A DNA stretch of 37,990 nucleotides from a bacterium. Lineage in GTDB: Bacteria; Zhuqueibacterota; Zhuqueibacteria; Zhuqueibacterales; Geothermadaptataceae. The position numbers and the translations under genes were made by a program. The DNA is taken from the NCBI GenBank assembly GCA_024275575.1, contig JAJRYV010000135.1, forward strand, positions 1 through 37,990, given 5' to 3'. Positions 23,858-33,071 of the stretch are shown piece by piece. Numbering within the stretch: the first letter of the stretch is position 1; each line of letters opens with the position of its first letter. Under the pieces are notes generated by a model. That model did no database searches and had not been told where the DNA came from. It saw only the letters and a list, made by a program, of their open reading frames with translations.

Positions 23858-25309
23858 TCAGGCAAGTTCTTTGAGGGATTTCAGCAACATGCCATAAAAC
23901 GTTGCCACTGTGTCGATTTTAACACGCTCGTCGGGGCTGTGGGGGAATTCGATCTGCGGGCCGAAGGAAATCATATCCATGCCATCGTATTTCGCCCCGA
24001 TGATGCCACATTCGAGGCCGGCATGAATGGCGCCCACTTCAGGTTCGATCCCGGTTTCTTTGGTGTATAAAGCTTTCATCACTTTGAGAAGCCGGGAATT
24101 CATGTTGGGCTTCCAGCCGGGGTAGGCATCGGATTCTTCCAGCTTACCGTTCACCAGGCCAGCAACGGCGTGTATGCGCTGGCGGATGGCATCCATGCCG
24201 GAGGCAATAGAACTGCGCGAGCTCATCAGCACGAAAATGACATCTTCATTTAAAGTGAGTTTGGCGAAATTGGTGCTCGTTTCAACCAGGTCGGGAATAT
24301 CATAGCTCATCGCGATGACGCCGTGCGGCATTGCCAGGGCAAAATTCAGCAGCATTTGCGAGCTTTTGTCATCGAGCACCGCAGCGGTGGCGATACCATC
24401 CGCCGCCTCAAAGGTTAAATCCGGTTCCACTGTTTTATATTCCCCGGCCATAACCGCCATTTCATGCTTCATTCTGGCGATGAGATTATCCTTGTTTGCC
24501 GTTTCAATAACCACAGTAGCGAATGCCTCCCGCGGAATGGCGTTGTGCTTATCACCGCCGGCAATATCAGCGATATTGAATTGCATCGCCTCGGAACAGG
24601 CGAAGAGCGCACGCGCTAACAACTTGAGGGCATTGCCCTTTTGCAGGTGAATATCACAGCCGGAATGGCCGCCTTTGAGGCCGGTGAGTTTAAATTGAAT
24701 TGCCGTTGTTCCCGCAGGTTGGGGCATGCGGCTAACCGGCACCGTCACCCGGGTATCGCCGCCGCCGGCACAACCGACACACAGGCTGTTTTCTTCTTCA
24801 GTGTCGAGATTGAGCAACTGCCGTCCCTGTAAAAGATCGCTTCCCAACTCCTGCGCACCTGTCAACCCGGTTTCTTCATCGATGGTGAAAAGGAATTCGA
24901 GCGGGCCATGTTCGAGTGAATTATCACTCATCACCGCCAGCATCGCTGCGACACCGATGCCGTTATCTGCGCCTAATGTCGTGCCGGATGCTTTGAGATA
25001 ATCACCATCCAGCAGAGGCTGCAGGGCATCATTTTCAAAGTCGAATTCGACGTTGGCGTTCTTTTCATTAACCATATCGAGATGTGCCTGCAGAATGATA
25101 CCGGCGGCATTTTCATGCCCTGCGGATGCCGGTTTGCGGACAACAACATTGCCGATGGGATCCTGTACGTACTCAAGGTTATGTTTTTCTGCGATGGAGA
25201 TGATGTAACGCCGAATCTTGTCTTCATTTTTTGAACCACGGGGAATAGTCAGAATTTCATCAAAATAGCGCCATAAAATTTTCGGTTCAAAATCTGAAAC
25301 GAAAGTCAT
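23858..25309 (-). CDS. pepD: Aminoacyl-histidine dipeptidase (Xaa-His dipeptidase, M20 family)
   Basis: This cytoplasmic zinc peptidase has 483 residues, the usual size of PepD. The M20 metal ligands are all present: LQAHLDMV (H76, D78), GADNGIG (D115), DEETGLTGA (E145 catalytic base, E146), NLDTEEEN (Asp), and AGLECGIIGAK near the C-terminus with the family GLECG motif. GGHSGCDIH is the lid or dimer-domain mark. It cleaves dipeptides such as carnosine and other unspecific dipeptides. AGGAGG stands directly before the ATG. The gene appears monocistronic, with its own terminator downstream and an AT-rich 200-base gap upstream. Confidence 0.95.
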   Translation of the reverse strand: MTFVSDFEPKILWRYFDEILTIPRGSKNEDKIRRYIISIAEKHNLEYVQDPIGNVVVRKPASAGHENAAGIILQAHLDMVNEKNANVEFDFENDALQPLLDGDYLKASGTTLGADNGIGVAAMLAVMSDNSLEHGPLEFLFTIDEETGLTGAQELGSDLLQGRQLLNLDTEEENSLCVGCAGGGDTRVTVPVSRMPQPAGTTAIQFKLTGLKGGHSGCDIHLQKGNALKLLARALFACSEAMQFNIADIAGGDKHNAIPREAFATVVIETANKDNLIARMKHEMAVMAGEYKTVEPDLTFEAADGIATAAVLDDKSSQMLLNFALAMPHGVIAMSYDIPDLVETSTNFAKLTLNEDVIFVLMSSRSSIASGMDAIRQRIHAVAGLVNGKLEESDAYPGWKPNMNSRLLKVMKALYTKETGIEPEVGAIHAGLECGIIGAKYDGMDMISFGPQIEFPHSPDERVKIDTVATFYGMLLKSLKELA

Positions 25310-25514
25310 AAATCCTCCTTAAACCGGTTGAAACCGCTCCGTAATACTGTTAAATAATTATACATCCTGTATTAAAACCGCTATCCGAAATACTGCTCAG
25401 CAAATATTGTCGGTCGAAGAAAGTAGCAAGATTGATTGAAAATTCCAAGTTAAAGTTACGCTATACTAAAACGATAAACCGGCGTGATTCCCCTTAAACA
25501 GCCGACTTTAAAGC

Positions 25515-26243
25515 TCACGAATTCATCAATGGCGACATCACAATATCGTGGCCTTTTTCCACAAGATCATGCAGTTGTTCCGGGCTATAGTGCGTCACAT
25601 CGATGGGATCGTGAAAAATTAATTCCGCTTTGCCGGGGCGCACTTTTATCGATTTTGCCGGAATTATTTTTTCAGAGCCTAAAATCGTGACCGGCAGGAT
25701 CGGCAGGTTTAAATCGAGCGCCATGCGAAAAGCGCCTTTCTTAAATTGCCCCGGCTGGTTTTGGCGTGTGCCTTCCGGAAAAAAGAAAATGGAGATACCG
25801 TCCCTGATTTTCTTTTGCGCTGCCTGCAACGAATGAATCGCTGCTTCAGTGTTGGAACGGTCGATAAATACATGCCCAAGTTTATAGCTTGAGTAGCCCA
25901 TAACAGGATATTTTCGCACTTCCTTTTTGATGACCCATTTAAAATCGAGACCGAGCCAGCCATAGACTAGCAGTATGTCAAAAGCGCTGGGATGGTTAGC
26001 GACGATGACGTAGGACTGCCCCTGCCGAATCTTCTCCCTGCCGCGAACAGAAATTCGCGACATCGTCAGCCAGACATTAGTACGTCCCCAAATGCGCCCC
26101 ATGACCCGGCTGGCAAATTCCGGGAAACCCAAAAAAGAAATGCTGACTGCAAAGAATCCACAAATAGCGGTTGTCAATCCGAAAACCGGAAAAATAACCA
26201 GCCAGCGGTATACGATAAATACTATGTCAATGATCCGTCTCAT
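25515..26243 (-). CDS. plsC: 1-acyl-sn-glycerol-3-phosphate acyltransferase (PlsC family)
   Basis: This is a 242-residue membrane-bound acyltransferase that adds the second acyl chain to lysophosphatidic acid in phospholipid synthesis. The catalytic HX4D motif is NHPSAFD (H84, D89). The glycerol-phosphate site is FFPEGTRQ (about 154-161). An N-terminal hydrophobic stretch (residues 5-40) would place it in the inner membrane. VFIDRSNT and LPILPVTI are further family blocks. No strong ribosome site is seen. It is divergent from the YheT-like hydrolase, and the 237-base gap between them is AT-rich with no further features seen. Confidence 0.92.
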   Translation of the reverse strand: MRRIIDIVFIVYRWLVIFPVFGLTTAICGFFAVSISFLGFPEFASRVMGRIWGRTNVWLTMSRISVRGREKIRQGQSYVIVANHPSAFDILLVYGWLGLDFKWVIKKEVRKYPVMGYSSYKLGHVFIDRSNTEAAIHSLQAAQKKIRDGISIFFFPEGTRQNQPGQFKKGAFRMALDLNLPILPVTILGSEKIIPAKSIKVRPGKAELIFHDPIDVTHYSPEQLHDLVEKGHDIVMSPLMNS

Positions 26244-26480
26244 CGTCTTCGTACGCTCATCCTTTAAAAAACTACGACGCCAATTTGCGGCTGTAACCAG
26301 AAAAAAAGAAACGCCCTGGGATATTTTTTTTCGGCAGTCACCTTTCTCCTGTTTGAAAATTAAAACGGGATGTTAACATAATTATCTGGCATCTCTTATT
26401 CAACATCTTTTTATTATCGTTGCCCCGGAACCATAAAACCAAAGAGCGAACTTAGAGATTTAAATAACAAAGAGCAGGTT

Positions 26481-27449
26481 ATGTTTCCCCAATTTGAACA
26501 ATATAAAGCACCACGATTGCTTACGAACGGGCATTTACTCAGCATTTATCCCTCGCTTTTGCGAAAACTGCCGCAGCCGTTTTATCACCGCGAACGTATT
26601 GCAACACCGGATGATGATTTCATCGATATCGACTGGGCAAGAACCGGCGCCCGGCGCGCGGTGATCATTTCTCACGGGCTCGAAGGCGATACAAAACGAT
26701 CGTATGTGATCGGTATGGTACGCGCCTTGAATAAAGCCGGCTGGGATGCCGTACCCTGGAATTTTCGCGGCTGCAGCGGTGAACCCAACAATAAAATTTA
26801 TTCTTACCACAGCGGCCGCTGGCAGGATTTGCACACGGTCTGTGAGTTTGTTTTAAAAACCGGAGATTACGATACCCTCGCTCTCGTCGGTTTCAGCATG
26901 GGCGGCAACATGAGCCTGATGTATCTGGGACAAAAGGCAATACCTGTCGATCCGCGAATTCGAGGTTGCGTCGCTTTTTCCGTGCCCTGCGATTTGAGTG
27001 CCGGCGCGGCACAATTAGCCGAATTTAAAAATAAAATCTACATGCGCCGCTTCCTGCGCATGCTGCATCAAAAAATAAAAGAAAAAATGGAAAAATTCCC
27101 CGCTGAGATCGATGAGGCCGGGTTTCACAAGATCAACTCCTTCGCGCAATTCGACAACCGCTATATCGCACCGATGTGGGGCTTTCGCGATGCCGAAGAT
27201 TACTGGCGGCAATCGAGTTCAAAACCATACATCGGGCAGATTCGTGTGCCAACGCTACTGATCAACGCACTCGATGATCCCTTTCTCGCACCGCAGTGCT
27301 TTCCTTTTGCTGAAGCGGCGGCCAACCCGGCTGTTTCTTTGAAAACGCCGGTTCATGGCGGGCATGTCGGTTTTGTTTTATTTAATAAAGAAAAGGAGTA
27401 CTGGTCAGAAAAACAAACGGTGGCGTTCCTACAACGCATTATTGGTTAA
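26481..27449 (+). CDS. Alpha/beta hydrolase of the YheT (COG0429) family
   Basis: This is a 322-residue cytoplasmic hydrolase. The strand-turn block ISHGLEGD (64-71) and WNFRGCSGEPN (93-103) form the family's oxyanion-side region. The nucleophile elbow is GFSMGGN with S139. The acid is in NALDDPFL, and the base His in HGGHVGF near the C-terminus. These match E. coli YheT, an esterase-like protein of unclear substrate. AGCAGG lies before the ATG. It converges with the DUF4249 gene, 7 bases away, with no terminator between. Adjacent plsC suggests a lipid role, but that is only proximity. Confidence 0.9.
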   Translation: MFPQFEQYKAPRLLTNGHLLSIYPSLLRKLPQPFYHRERIATPDDDFIDIDWARTGARRAVIISHGLEGDTKRSYVIGMVRALNKAGWDAVPWNFRGCSGEPNNKIYSYHSGRWQDLHTVCEFVLKTGDYDTLALVGFSMGGNMSLMYLGQKAIPVDPRIRGCVAFSVPCDLSAGAAQLAEFKNKIYMRRFLRMLHQKIKEKMEKFPAEIDEAGFHKINSFAQFDNRYIAPMWGFRDAEDYWRQSSSKPYIGQIRVPTLLINALDDPFLAPQCFPFAEAAANPAVSLKTPVHGGHVGFVLFNKEKEYWSEKQTVAFLQRIIG

Positions 27450-27456
27450 TATAAAC

Positions 27457-28380
27457 TTAAAATGAGTTCCGGGGCATTTTTCTAAACCGTGAAACCCGGG
27501 GAGACCTCAATTTAATGCTACCGGAATACGAAATCGGCCACACCCTTATCTCTTGCTTTGCGGCGTTGAAACCGGCAAAAACACCCAGCCCGTTTGTGAT
27601 ATTATTGTATACAAAAACCGGCTCTGCAAAAGGGTTTTCATACTGGTTTTCAAACTGATGGTATGATTTAAAATATTTATAATATTCCGGGGTTATGCTG
27701 ACAAGATTCACCCACAACGTTGTACCGGTAATGCTCCAGCGCCGTAGCCGGATTTTGAGTGAATATGATTTCCCACTAAACAGGTCATCTGTAAATACCG
27801 TTCCCCATCCCCGTCTAAAAACCAGATCGTCGCTTTCGTATTCATAATATTTCGCATCGATGCTCATTATTTCCTGCGAACTCAGGACGAGCTGGTAATA
27901 ATTACTTTCCTCCGGCGGATCGGTAAAATTAACGGCAATTTCCAGTTCATCAGCTCCGAAAGCCTTGCGAAACCGGCGAGTGGCGATAGACTCAATGGGT
28001 ACGACAGCCGGAACAATACTGCTCGCAGAAACAGATTCATAGCCCGGTGCAGAAACATGAACCGTATACTTTTTTCCCGTCAGGGGCAACAGAGCGCTAA
28101 TGCTGTAATAATATCCATCGAAGTTGCGCGACAGCCGCCATGCCATGCCCCCGGATGAAATTTCAACACGGGCATTTTCAATTGGCTGAATAGCGCTGGT
28201 ATCCAAAATTGCCTTGCTGTGATTCACCCGTACGATCCATTCTGTCTCCGGAGAGAAAAAGCTATTGACGACCAAAACCGGTTTATATGCCGGTAAGTCG
28301 ACATCGACAATCATTTCGCAATTCACAAGAAGCAGCAGGAAAACGGCTGCAATAATGGAGTCTTTCTTTTTAAAAAACAT
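27457..28380 (-). CDS. DUF4249 lipoprotein, partner of the upstream TonB receptor
   Basis: This is a 307-residue lipoprotein with lipobox LLVNC (about C21). The N-terminal half has the DUF4249 pattern: DVDLPAYKPVLVVNSFFSPE, then IENARVEISSGG and GKKYTVHVSAPGYESVSA. DUF4249 proteins occur almost always beside TonB-dependent receptors in Bacteroidota-type genomes and probably form a surface part of a transport complex. Here the receptor gene lies 42 bases upstream on the same strand. The substrate is unknown. Confidence 0.85.
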   Translation of the reverse strand: MFFKKKDSIIAAVFLLLLVNCEMIVDVDLPAYKPVLVVNSFFSPETEWIVRVNHSKAILDTSAIQPIENARVEISSGGMAWRLSRNFDGYYYSISALLPLTGKKYTVHVSAPGYESVSASSIVPAVVPIESIATRRFRKAFGADELEIAVNFTDPPEESNYYQLVLSSQEIMSIDAKYYEYESDDLVFRRGWGTVFTDDLFSGKSYSLKIRLRRWSITGTTLWVNLVSITPEYYKYFKSYHQFENQYENPFAEPVFVYNNITNGLGVFAGFNAAKQEIRVWPISYSGSIKLRSPRVSRFRKMPRNSF

Positions 28381-28422
28381 CGATAATTTTCCATCTTTCC
28401 CGAAGAATGAGATTTTAAATGT

Positions 28423-30789
28423 TTAAAAAGAATAACTGTAACTCAGCGAGGGGATGATCGGAAACAGGCTGGCCTGTTTGACCACCATCATGCCATTTTC
28501 CTCTTCGCTGAAAAAGTAGAAAAAGGGATTTTTACGGTTATAGGCATTATAAGCCCCCAGCGCCCAGATACGTTCGCGACCATTGCCGCGTTTGACAAAG
28601 CGCAACGCCAGATCGAGGCGGTGATAAGCCCGCATACGCGTCCCGTTGCGCTCGGAATAGTATTTGATATCATCGATCTTTTCGCCGAGAAAACTGCGGT
28701 TGTCGATAAATCCACTGTAGTTTGCACCTGGCATGGAAATGCTGTTGCCGGTGCCAAAAACCCAGGTGCCGGAGAGTTCGATGCCGCTGTGGAAGCGGTG
28801 ATTGACGATGAATGACAAATCATGACGGCGGTCGTAGCGATAGGGGAATTTTCGCCCGAAATTGAGCTCCGCAAAGCGGCGATTGCTCCATGACAGGGTA
28901 TATCCCAACCATCCGGTCGTGCGGCCGCGTTTTTTTTGCAGGAAAAACTCAACACCGTATGATTCGCCTTTGCCCGAGGTGATTTTATCTTCCCACAATT
29001 CATCCAGCCCGACAAAATTTGCCCCTTCTTTAAAAGCAGTGAGGTTGGCCATCTCTTTGAAATAACCCTCGATACTGGCTTCCAGTGATTTTTTTTTGAA
29101 AGTATGCGCCAGTCCGAGTGCAACCTGACGGCTTTTTTGTGGTTTGACTTTCGGCGTCGTTGGCACCCATAAATCTGTCGGCAGACCGATGCCGGAATTG
29201 GTGAGCAAATGCACGTATTGTGTCATCGTGGCAAAGGATGCCTTGACCGCCCATCGGCCCATTAAATAGCGAATGGAAAGTCGCGGTTGCAGCGATGAAT
29301 ACAATTTTGAATTGACCGAAAAGCTCGATGCGTGCAGTCCGGCATTTATTTTCAAAAGCGGCGTCAACTCAAGATCATCTTCGATATAAACACTGGATTC
29401 GATGGCATTCTCTTCATGCACCGGTGCAATCAGCGTATCAATATCAACGAAATCCGAGCTTGTTGCTTTAAAATGTGCCGCTCCGGGGCGAAAAGTATGG
29501 CTGATAAAATCGGCGCCGAATTTAACCGCATGCGCCGGATTGGGTAAAAAATCAAAATCGACGGCGGCTGTCAAATCCTCAATCCCTGAAAGATATTTCA
29601 GAAAATAAGATTCGGAAAATGATGATGCGGTGTTCACATTATTTTCAGTATAATCGACATTGAACTGATATTTGCTGTACATCAGTGTTGTGTTGCTGAA
29701 AAGTTTCTGCGAAATGAGCCAGTTCCAGCGCAAAGTCGAAGTGATATTTCCCCACCAGAGATCGTTTTCAAACTTGCGGGTTGCTGTTGCCCAGTTATCT
29801 TCCTGCTGTACATGCGCCTTGTCGAGGCCGGAATAAATACTGAGAAAAAGCCGGTTTTTATCAGAAATTATCGTGTTGAATTTGGCATTGAGATCGCCAA
29901 AATAATAGCCGTTGCCACGCTCGCTCTCTTTTACAAATGGCTGCGCCAGCAAATCGATATAAGTCCGCCGTGCAGACAAAATAAACGACGATTTCCCTTT
30001 TTTAATGGGGCCTTCGATATTAAACCGCGAGGCGACCAGGCCAAGCGTAAATTGCCCATCGAATTCCTGATTATTGCCATCTTTCAAATTGATTTCCATC
30101 ACCGAGGACAAACGGCCGCCGAATCGTGCCGGAAACCCGCCTTTTGTCAGCCTGACATTTTTTATCGCATTGGAATTAAAAACAGAGAAAAAACCGAAGA
30201 GATGGGTTGCATTATAAACCGGAGCGCCGTCGAGCAGAATGAGGTTTTGATCGGGCGCGCCGCCGCGCACGTACATGCCGCTACTGCCCTCGGAGCCCGA
30301 TTGCACGCCGGGCAAAAGCTGCATCGCTTTGATGATGTCGACTTCGCCGAGCAAGGCCGGAATGTGCTGCAATTGATCGATAGGAACATCGATAACGCTC
30401 ATCTGCGATTTTTTTTCGATGGGTTCCAGTATCGCGGTAATCACTTCGACAATTCCGCCTTGCAGGACAGTGGGTGATAACGCGATGGTTATCTGCTGAT
30501 CCTTATTCGCCGGCAATTTTTGCTGCCAAAGGCGATAACCGATATAAGAAGCAGACAATATCAGCGAATCCATTTCACTCACAGGCAAAGTCAGGCTGAA
30601 AAAGCCGTAGTTATTGGTCGCACTGCCGCGGTTCTGATCTTTAACAAAAACGTTAGCGCCGATCAGTTTTTCACCTGTTTTTCGATCTTGCACATAACCA
30701 CTAATGGTAAATTTTTGGGCTGGCAAAGGCGATGAAAAAATGATACTGGTGTAAAATAGAATAACAAGCCGCCGGTTCCCTGAAAACAA
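28423..30789 (-). CDS. TonB-dependent receptor with carboxypeptidase-like N-terminal domain
   Basis: This is a 788-residue outer-membrane receptor. A signal peptide (residues 1-24, ending SSPLPAQ) is followed by a carboxypeptidase-like domain (FTISGYVQDRKTGEKLIGAN...) and a plug. Plug marks are LGEVDIIKAMQLLPGVQSGS, GMYVRGGAPDQNLILLDG and FPARFGGRLSSVMEI. The beta-barrel ends in SLSYSYSF with a C-terminal Phe. The start is a TTG, supported by GGGAGGT 5 bases upstream; no ATG fits. This receptor class pairs with DUF4249 lipoproteins, as here. Its ligand cannot be told from sequence. It is distinct from the haem-type receptor at 20558. Confidence 0.92.
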   Translation of the reverse strand: MFSGNRRLVILFYTSIIFSSPLPAQKFTISGYVQDRKTGEKLIGANVFVKDQNRGSATNNYGFFSLTLPVSEMDSLILSASYIGYRLWQQKLPANKDQQITIALSPTVLQGGIVEVITAILEPIEKKSQMSVIDVPIDQLQHIPALLGEVDIIKAMQLLPGVQSGSEGSSGMYVRGGAPDQNLILLDGAPVYNATHLFGFFSVFNSNAIKNVRLTKGGFPARFGGRLSSVMEINLKDGNNQEFDGQFTLGLVASRFNIEGPIKKGKSSFILSARRTYIDLLAQPFVKESERGNGYYFGDLNAKFNTIISDKNRLFLSIYSGLDKAHVQQEDNWATATRKFENDLWWGNITSTLRWNWLISQKLFSNTTLMYSKYQFNVDYTENNVNTASSFSESYFLKYLSGIEDLTAAVDFDFLPNPAHAVKFGADFISHTFRPGAAHFKATSSDFVDIDTLIAPVHEENAIESSVYIEDDLELTPLLKINAGLHASSFSVNSKLYSSLQPRLSIRYLMGRWAVKASFATMTQYVHLLTNSGIGLPTDLWVPTTPKVKPQKSRQVALGLAHTFKKKSLEASIEGYFKEMANLTAFKEGANFVGLDELWEDKITSGKGESYGVEFFLQKKRGRTTGWLGYTLSWSNRRFAELNFGRKFPYRYDRRHDLSFIVNHRFHSGIELSGTWVFGTGNSISMPGANYSGFIDNRSFLGEKIDDIKYYSERNGTRMRAYHRLDLALRFVKRGNGRERIWALGAYNAYNRKNPFFYFFSEEENGMMVVKQASLFPIIPSLSYSYSF

Positions 30790-30907
30790 CCTGACCTCCC
30801 TGAGAGAAGTGCAAATTCAAAATCACATTAGCCTGTTACAGATTAAGCAATTTAAAATATGTTTTCAACCGGGAAAACGGCAAAAAAATCCCTGATTAAA
30901 TAAATGC

Positions 30908-30942
30908 CAAACCCTCAGGGTTTTTAAAACCTTGAGGGTTTG
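30908..30942 (-). terminator. Long AT/GC palindrome, probable terminator after the TonB-C gene
   Basis: Bases 30908-30924 pair with 30926-30942 around a single-base centre, giving a 17-bp stem with one G-T wobble. It lies 15 bases after the minus-strand stop at 30957. On that strand it is followed by TTTATTTAAT. The same palindrome type (AAACCCTCA/TGAGGGTTT) may be a dispersed repeat in this genome, which cannot be tested here. Confidence 0.65.
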
Positions 30943-30956
30943 CAGCGAACCTAAAA

Positions 30957-31547
30957 CTATTTCAATTTGAATATCACCGGGATGCCGACCCATGTTTCTA
31001 CGGATTTACCGTTCTTTTTTGCCGGAATCCACTCTGTTTCTTTTATTGCGGCAACAGCGGCTTCAGCACAGCCATCGTTTCCAGCGCCAATGTCCTTTAA
31101 AATCTTTGTATTTTTGATTTTCCCATCGGCGCCGAAAAAGACCTGAATGACGATCTCTCCCTCAATCCCTGCCTTGCGGGCAAGCTCAGGATATTTGAGG
31201 TTTTGCTGTACCGATTTGAATCCACCAACCGGCTGAGGCAGTTCATCAAATTCCTGCGATTTGCCGAGGGTAGGTACGCGATAAACCATGCCTGTTTCGG
31301 AATCTGTTTTCAGCGCAATATTAGCGCCCTGGTCGTTCGGTTTGCTCTTGCTCCCACCGTTCAGCCTGAAAATAATCGGGATACCAACCCACACAGCCAC
31401 AGGTTTGTCTTCATATCTGGCCGACTGCCATTTCACTGCGCGCACGGCTGCAATGGCTGCCTCGGCGCAGCCATTGTTGCCCTCACCCAAATCTCTGAGG
31501 ATTCTCACATCTTCAACCTCACCATCCACACCAACGAGCACATTCAA
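30957..31547 (-). pseudogene. TonB C-terminal domain pair, 3' part of a frameshifted M56 peptidase gene
   Basis: This open frame encodes 196 residues: most of one TonB-C domain (VLVGVDGEVEDVRIL... to IIFRLN), a linker, and a full second one (PVGGFKSVQQNLKYPELARK... to IPVIFKLK). It starts inside a domain with no ribosome site and only a TTG or GTG. The missing start of the first TonB-C domain (SPVGGFAAIQENLKYPKIAR) is found, in another frame, at the end of the upstream peptidase gene 3 bases away. This part is therefore almost certainly the C-terminus of a split protein of about 560 residues. It could still be made by re-initiation, but alone it would lack the membrane helices. TonB-C domains at the end of M56 proteins are common in FCB bacteria. 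Confidence 0.82.
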
Positions 31548-31549
31548 AA

Positions 31550-32650
31550 TCAGCCAGCCTTACGAGCAATTTTCGGGTATTTGAGATTTTCCTGGATCGC
31601 GGCAAAACCTCCCACTGGCGACGGGGCTTTGTCAAATTCCACAAACTTTTTGCCGCTTGCAGCCTGATTTTCCTCTGGCGGGGTCAATAATCTTTTGTTG
31701 GAACATTGCCAACTGAGCGGCAGGATCGCCGCACACACGCTTGCCACAACTAAATAATGCCACCAACGCATTTTTTGCACTCCTTTTTTAGAGATTTCAA
31801 AAATGTGACTGAACCGTTTAAAAATCGCCTGAGAGTCTTCTGCAAAATAGATCCCGGAGACCAAAGCAGCAGGTTTTTGTTGATTTTTAAGAATATCGTA
31901 TAAAAACCGGCTGTATTCGGTGGGATGAATGCCGGTCGTACCGATGGCATATTCATCACAGCGTAGCTCGCGCACATGCAGCAAACGGCGGTGCGTGAGC
32001 CACACCAGCGGGTTAAAACCGAACAAAATCAATCCTGCGGTCTGCAGTGCCAAAACCCGGAGATCGTGGTTTTTCAGGTGGGCGATCTCGTGATGCAGCA
32101 TTGATTCGAACTGCGCCGGCAGCCACGACTTGTAATTTGCCGGCAGATAAAGCGCCGGGCGAATGATGCCGGTAAGCAAAGGGGTTTGCAGAAAGTCACT
32201 TGCGAATAAATGGAGGTTATTTATTGAGTTTAGTTGTGTGCAATTTAGTGTGTCGGTTTCGAATGCTTTTGCGCCGGCAAGCTGAAGCCGCAACTTGCGG
32301 TTTTTCAGCCAGAAAATCAGGGCAAAACTGAATGCTGAAAAAAGCCAGATTAAAGCCAGCCAGCTTGCAATGGAGAACGCGGATGTCTGTTGTGTAAAAA
32401 CGGAATTCGTGGATATTGGCGCCAACAAAACCAGACTTTGCTGCGTTATTTGCGCCTGTTGCGGCAATTGCAAAACAGGGGGAATAAAAATCTTGGCCAG
32501 CGCCAGCAGCCAGAGCCAGTAGCGGATTTTTGTATTCAAACGGAAAACAGTATCAACAATCCAGATGAGCGCAATAAACAGAGAAAATTCAAAAACATGG
32601 ACTGCGAAATATTGCAGCCAGACTACAGATAAATTATTGATATAATCCAT
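31550..32650 (-). CDS. M56-family (BlaR1/MecR1-like) membrane metallopeptidase, truncated by frameshift
   Basis: This is a 366-residue sensor-peptidase. N-terminal helices lie at about residues 10-62 and 92-114. The zinc motif HEIAH is at 187-191 (H187, E188, H191), followed by RELRCDEYA (E228) as the third ligand region. A last helix is near 313-333. It probably cleaves or inactivates the BlaI-type repressor encoded 19 bases upstream in response to an envelope signal. The ATG at 32650 has GGAGG 5 bases before it; an in-frame start at 32731 would overlap the BlaI gene. The frame ends just after NLKYPKIARKAG, in the middle of a TonB-C domain whose rest continues in the next frame. Judged by the second TonB-C copy, about 13 bases are missing, so the C-terminal domains are cut off. 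Confidence 0.9.
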   Translation of the reverse strand: MDYINNLSVVWLQYFAVHVFEFSLFIALIWIVDTVFRLNTKIRYWLWLLALAKIFIPPVLQLPQQAQITQQSLVLLAPISTNSVFTQQTSAFSIASWLALIWLFSAFSFALIFWLKNRKLRLQLAGAKAFETDTLNCTQLNSINNLHLFASDFLQTPLLTGIIRPALYLPANYKSWLPAQFESMLHHEIAHLKNHDLRVLALQTAGLILFGFNPLVWLTHRRLLHVRELRCDEYAIGTTGIHPTEYSRFLYDILKNQQKPAALVSGIYFAEDSQAIFKRFSHIFEISKKGVQKMRWWHYLVVASVCAAILPLSWQCSNKRLLTPPEENQAASGKKFVEFDKAPSPVGGFAAIQENLKYPKIARKAG

Positions 32651-32669
32651 ATTGCCTCCAGGGAAAAAA

Positions 32670-33071
32670 CTATTCGTTTTCTCGCTTGCCCTCATTTTTC
32701 TCTTGCTGTTCAATGAGTTGTTTGATCTCATCGAGTTCAGCAGAAGTCAGCTCGCCTGATTTGACAAGATGAGTTGCCAGGGCGCCGAATGAACCGCGAA
32801 AAATACTGGCCACCAGCGAACGGGTTTCATTTTTCATCGCCTGCTCCCGGCTGACGCGGGCGCTATAGAAGTTAACCATACCGATTTTTTGTTTGCGCAG
32901 GAAACTTTTATCGACGAGAATATTCATCATCGTCTGCACGGTCGTGTAGGCTTTTTCACCATTGGGAAAAAGCCGGTTATGCACTTCCCGTACGGTTATG
33001 CGTTTCGGCATTTTCCAGATGCAATCCATCAGTTCACTTTCGGCAGGGGATAGTTTTTTGATTTTCTTCAA
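32670..33071 (-). CDS. BlaI/MecI/CopY-family repressor
   Basis: This is a 133-residue dimeric winged-helix repressor. LSPAESELMDCIWKMPKRIT and VREVHNRLFPNGEKAYTTVQ (about residues 7-46), then MMNILVDKSFL with the wing at KIGMVNFYSARVS, match the BlaI DNA-binding domain. The C-terminal helices (SFGALATHLVKSGELTSAEL) form the dimer part that M56 peptidases cut. The start is a TTG with AGGAGAG 6 bases upstream. It is directly followed by the M56 peptidase gene. The pair usually controls its own operon; no beta-lactamase is nearby, so the regulated genes are unknown. Confidence 0.92.
   Translation of the reverse strand: MKKIKKLSPAESELMDCIWKMPKRITVREVHNRLFPNGEKAYTTVQTMMNILVDKSFLRKQKIGMVNFYSARVSREQAMKNETRSLVASIFRGSFGALATHLVKSGELTSAELDEIKQLIEQQEKNEGKRENE

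Noticed and set aside
31545-31555. Programmed -1 frameshift joining the peptidase and TonB-C parts.
   Set aside because: No slippery heptamer or downstream stem is seen, and a simple -1 shift would still lack four conserved residues of the TonB-C domain.
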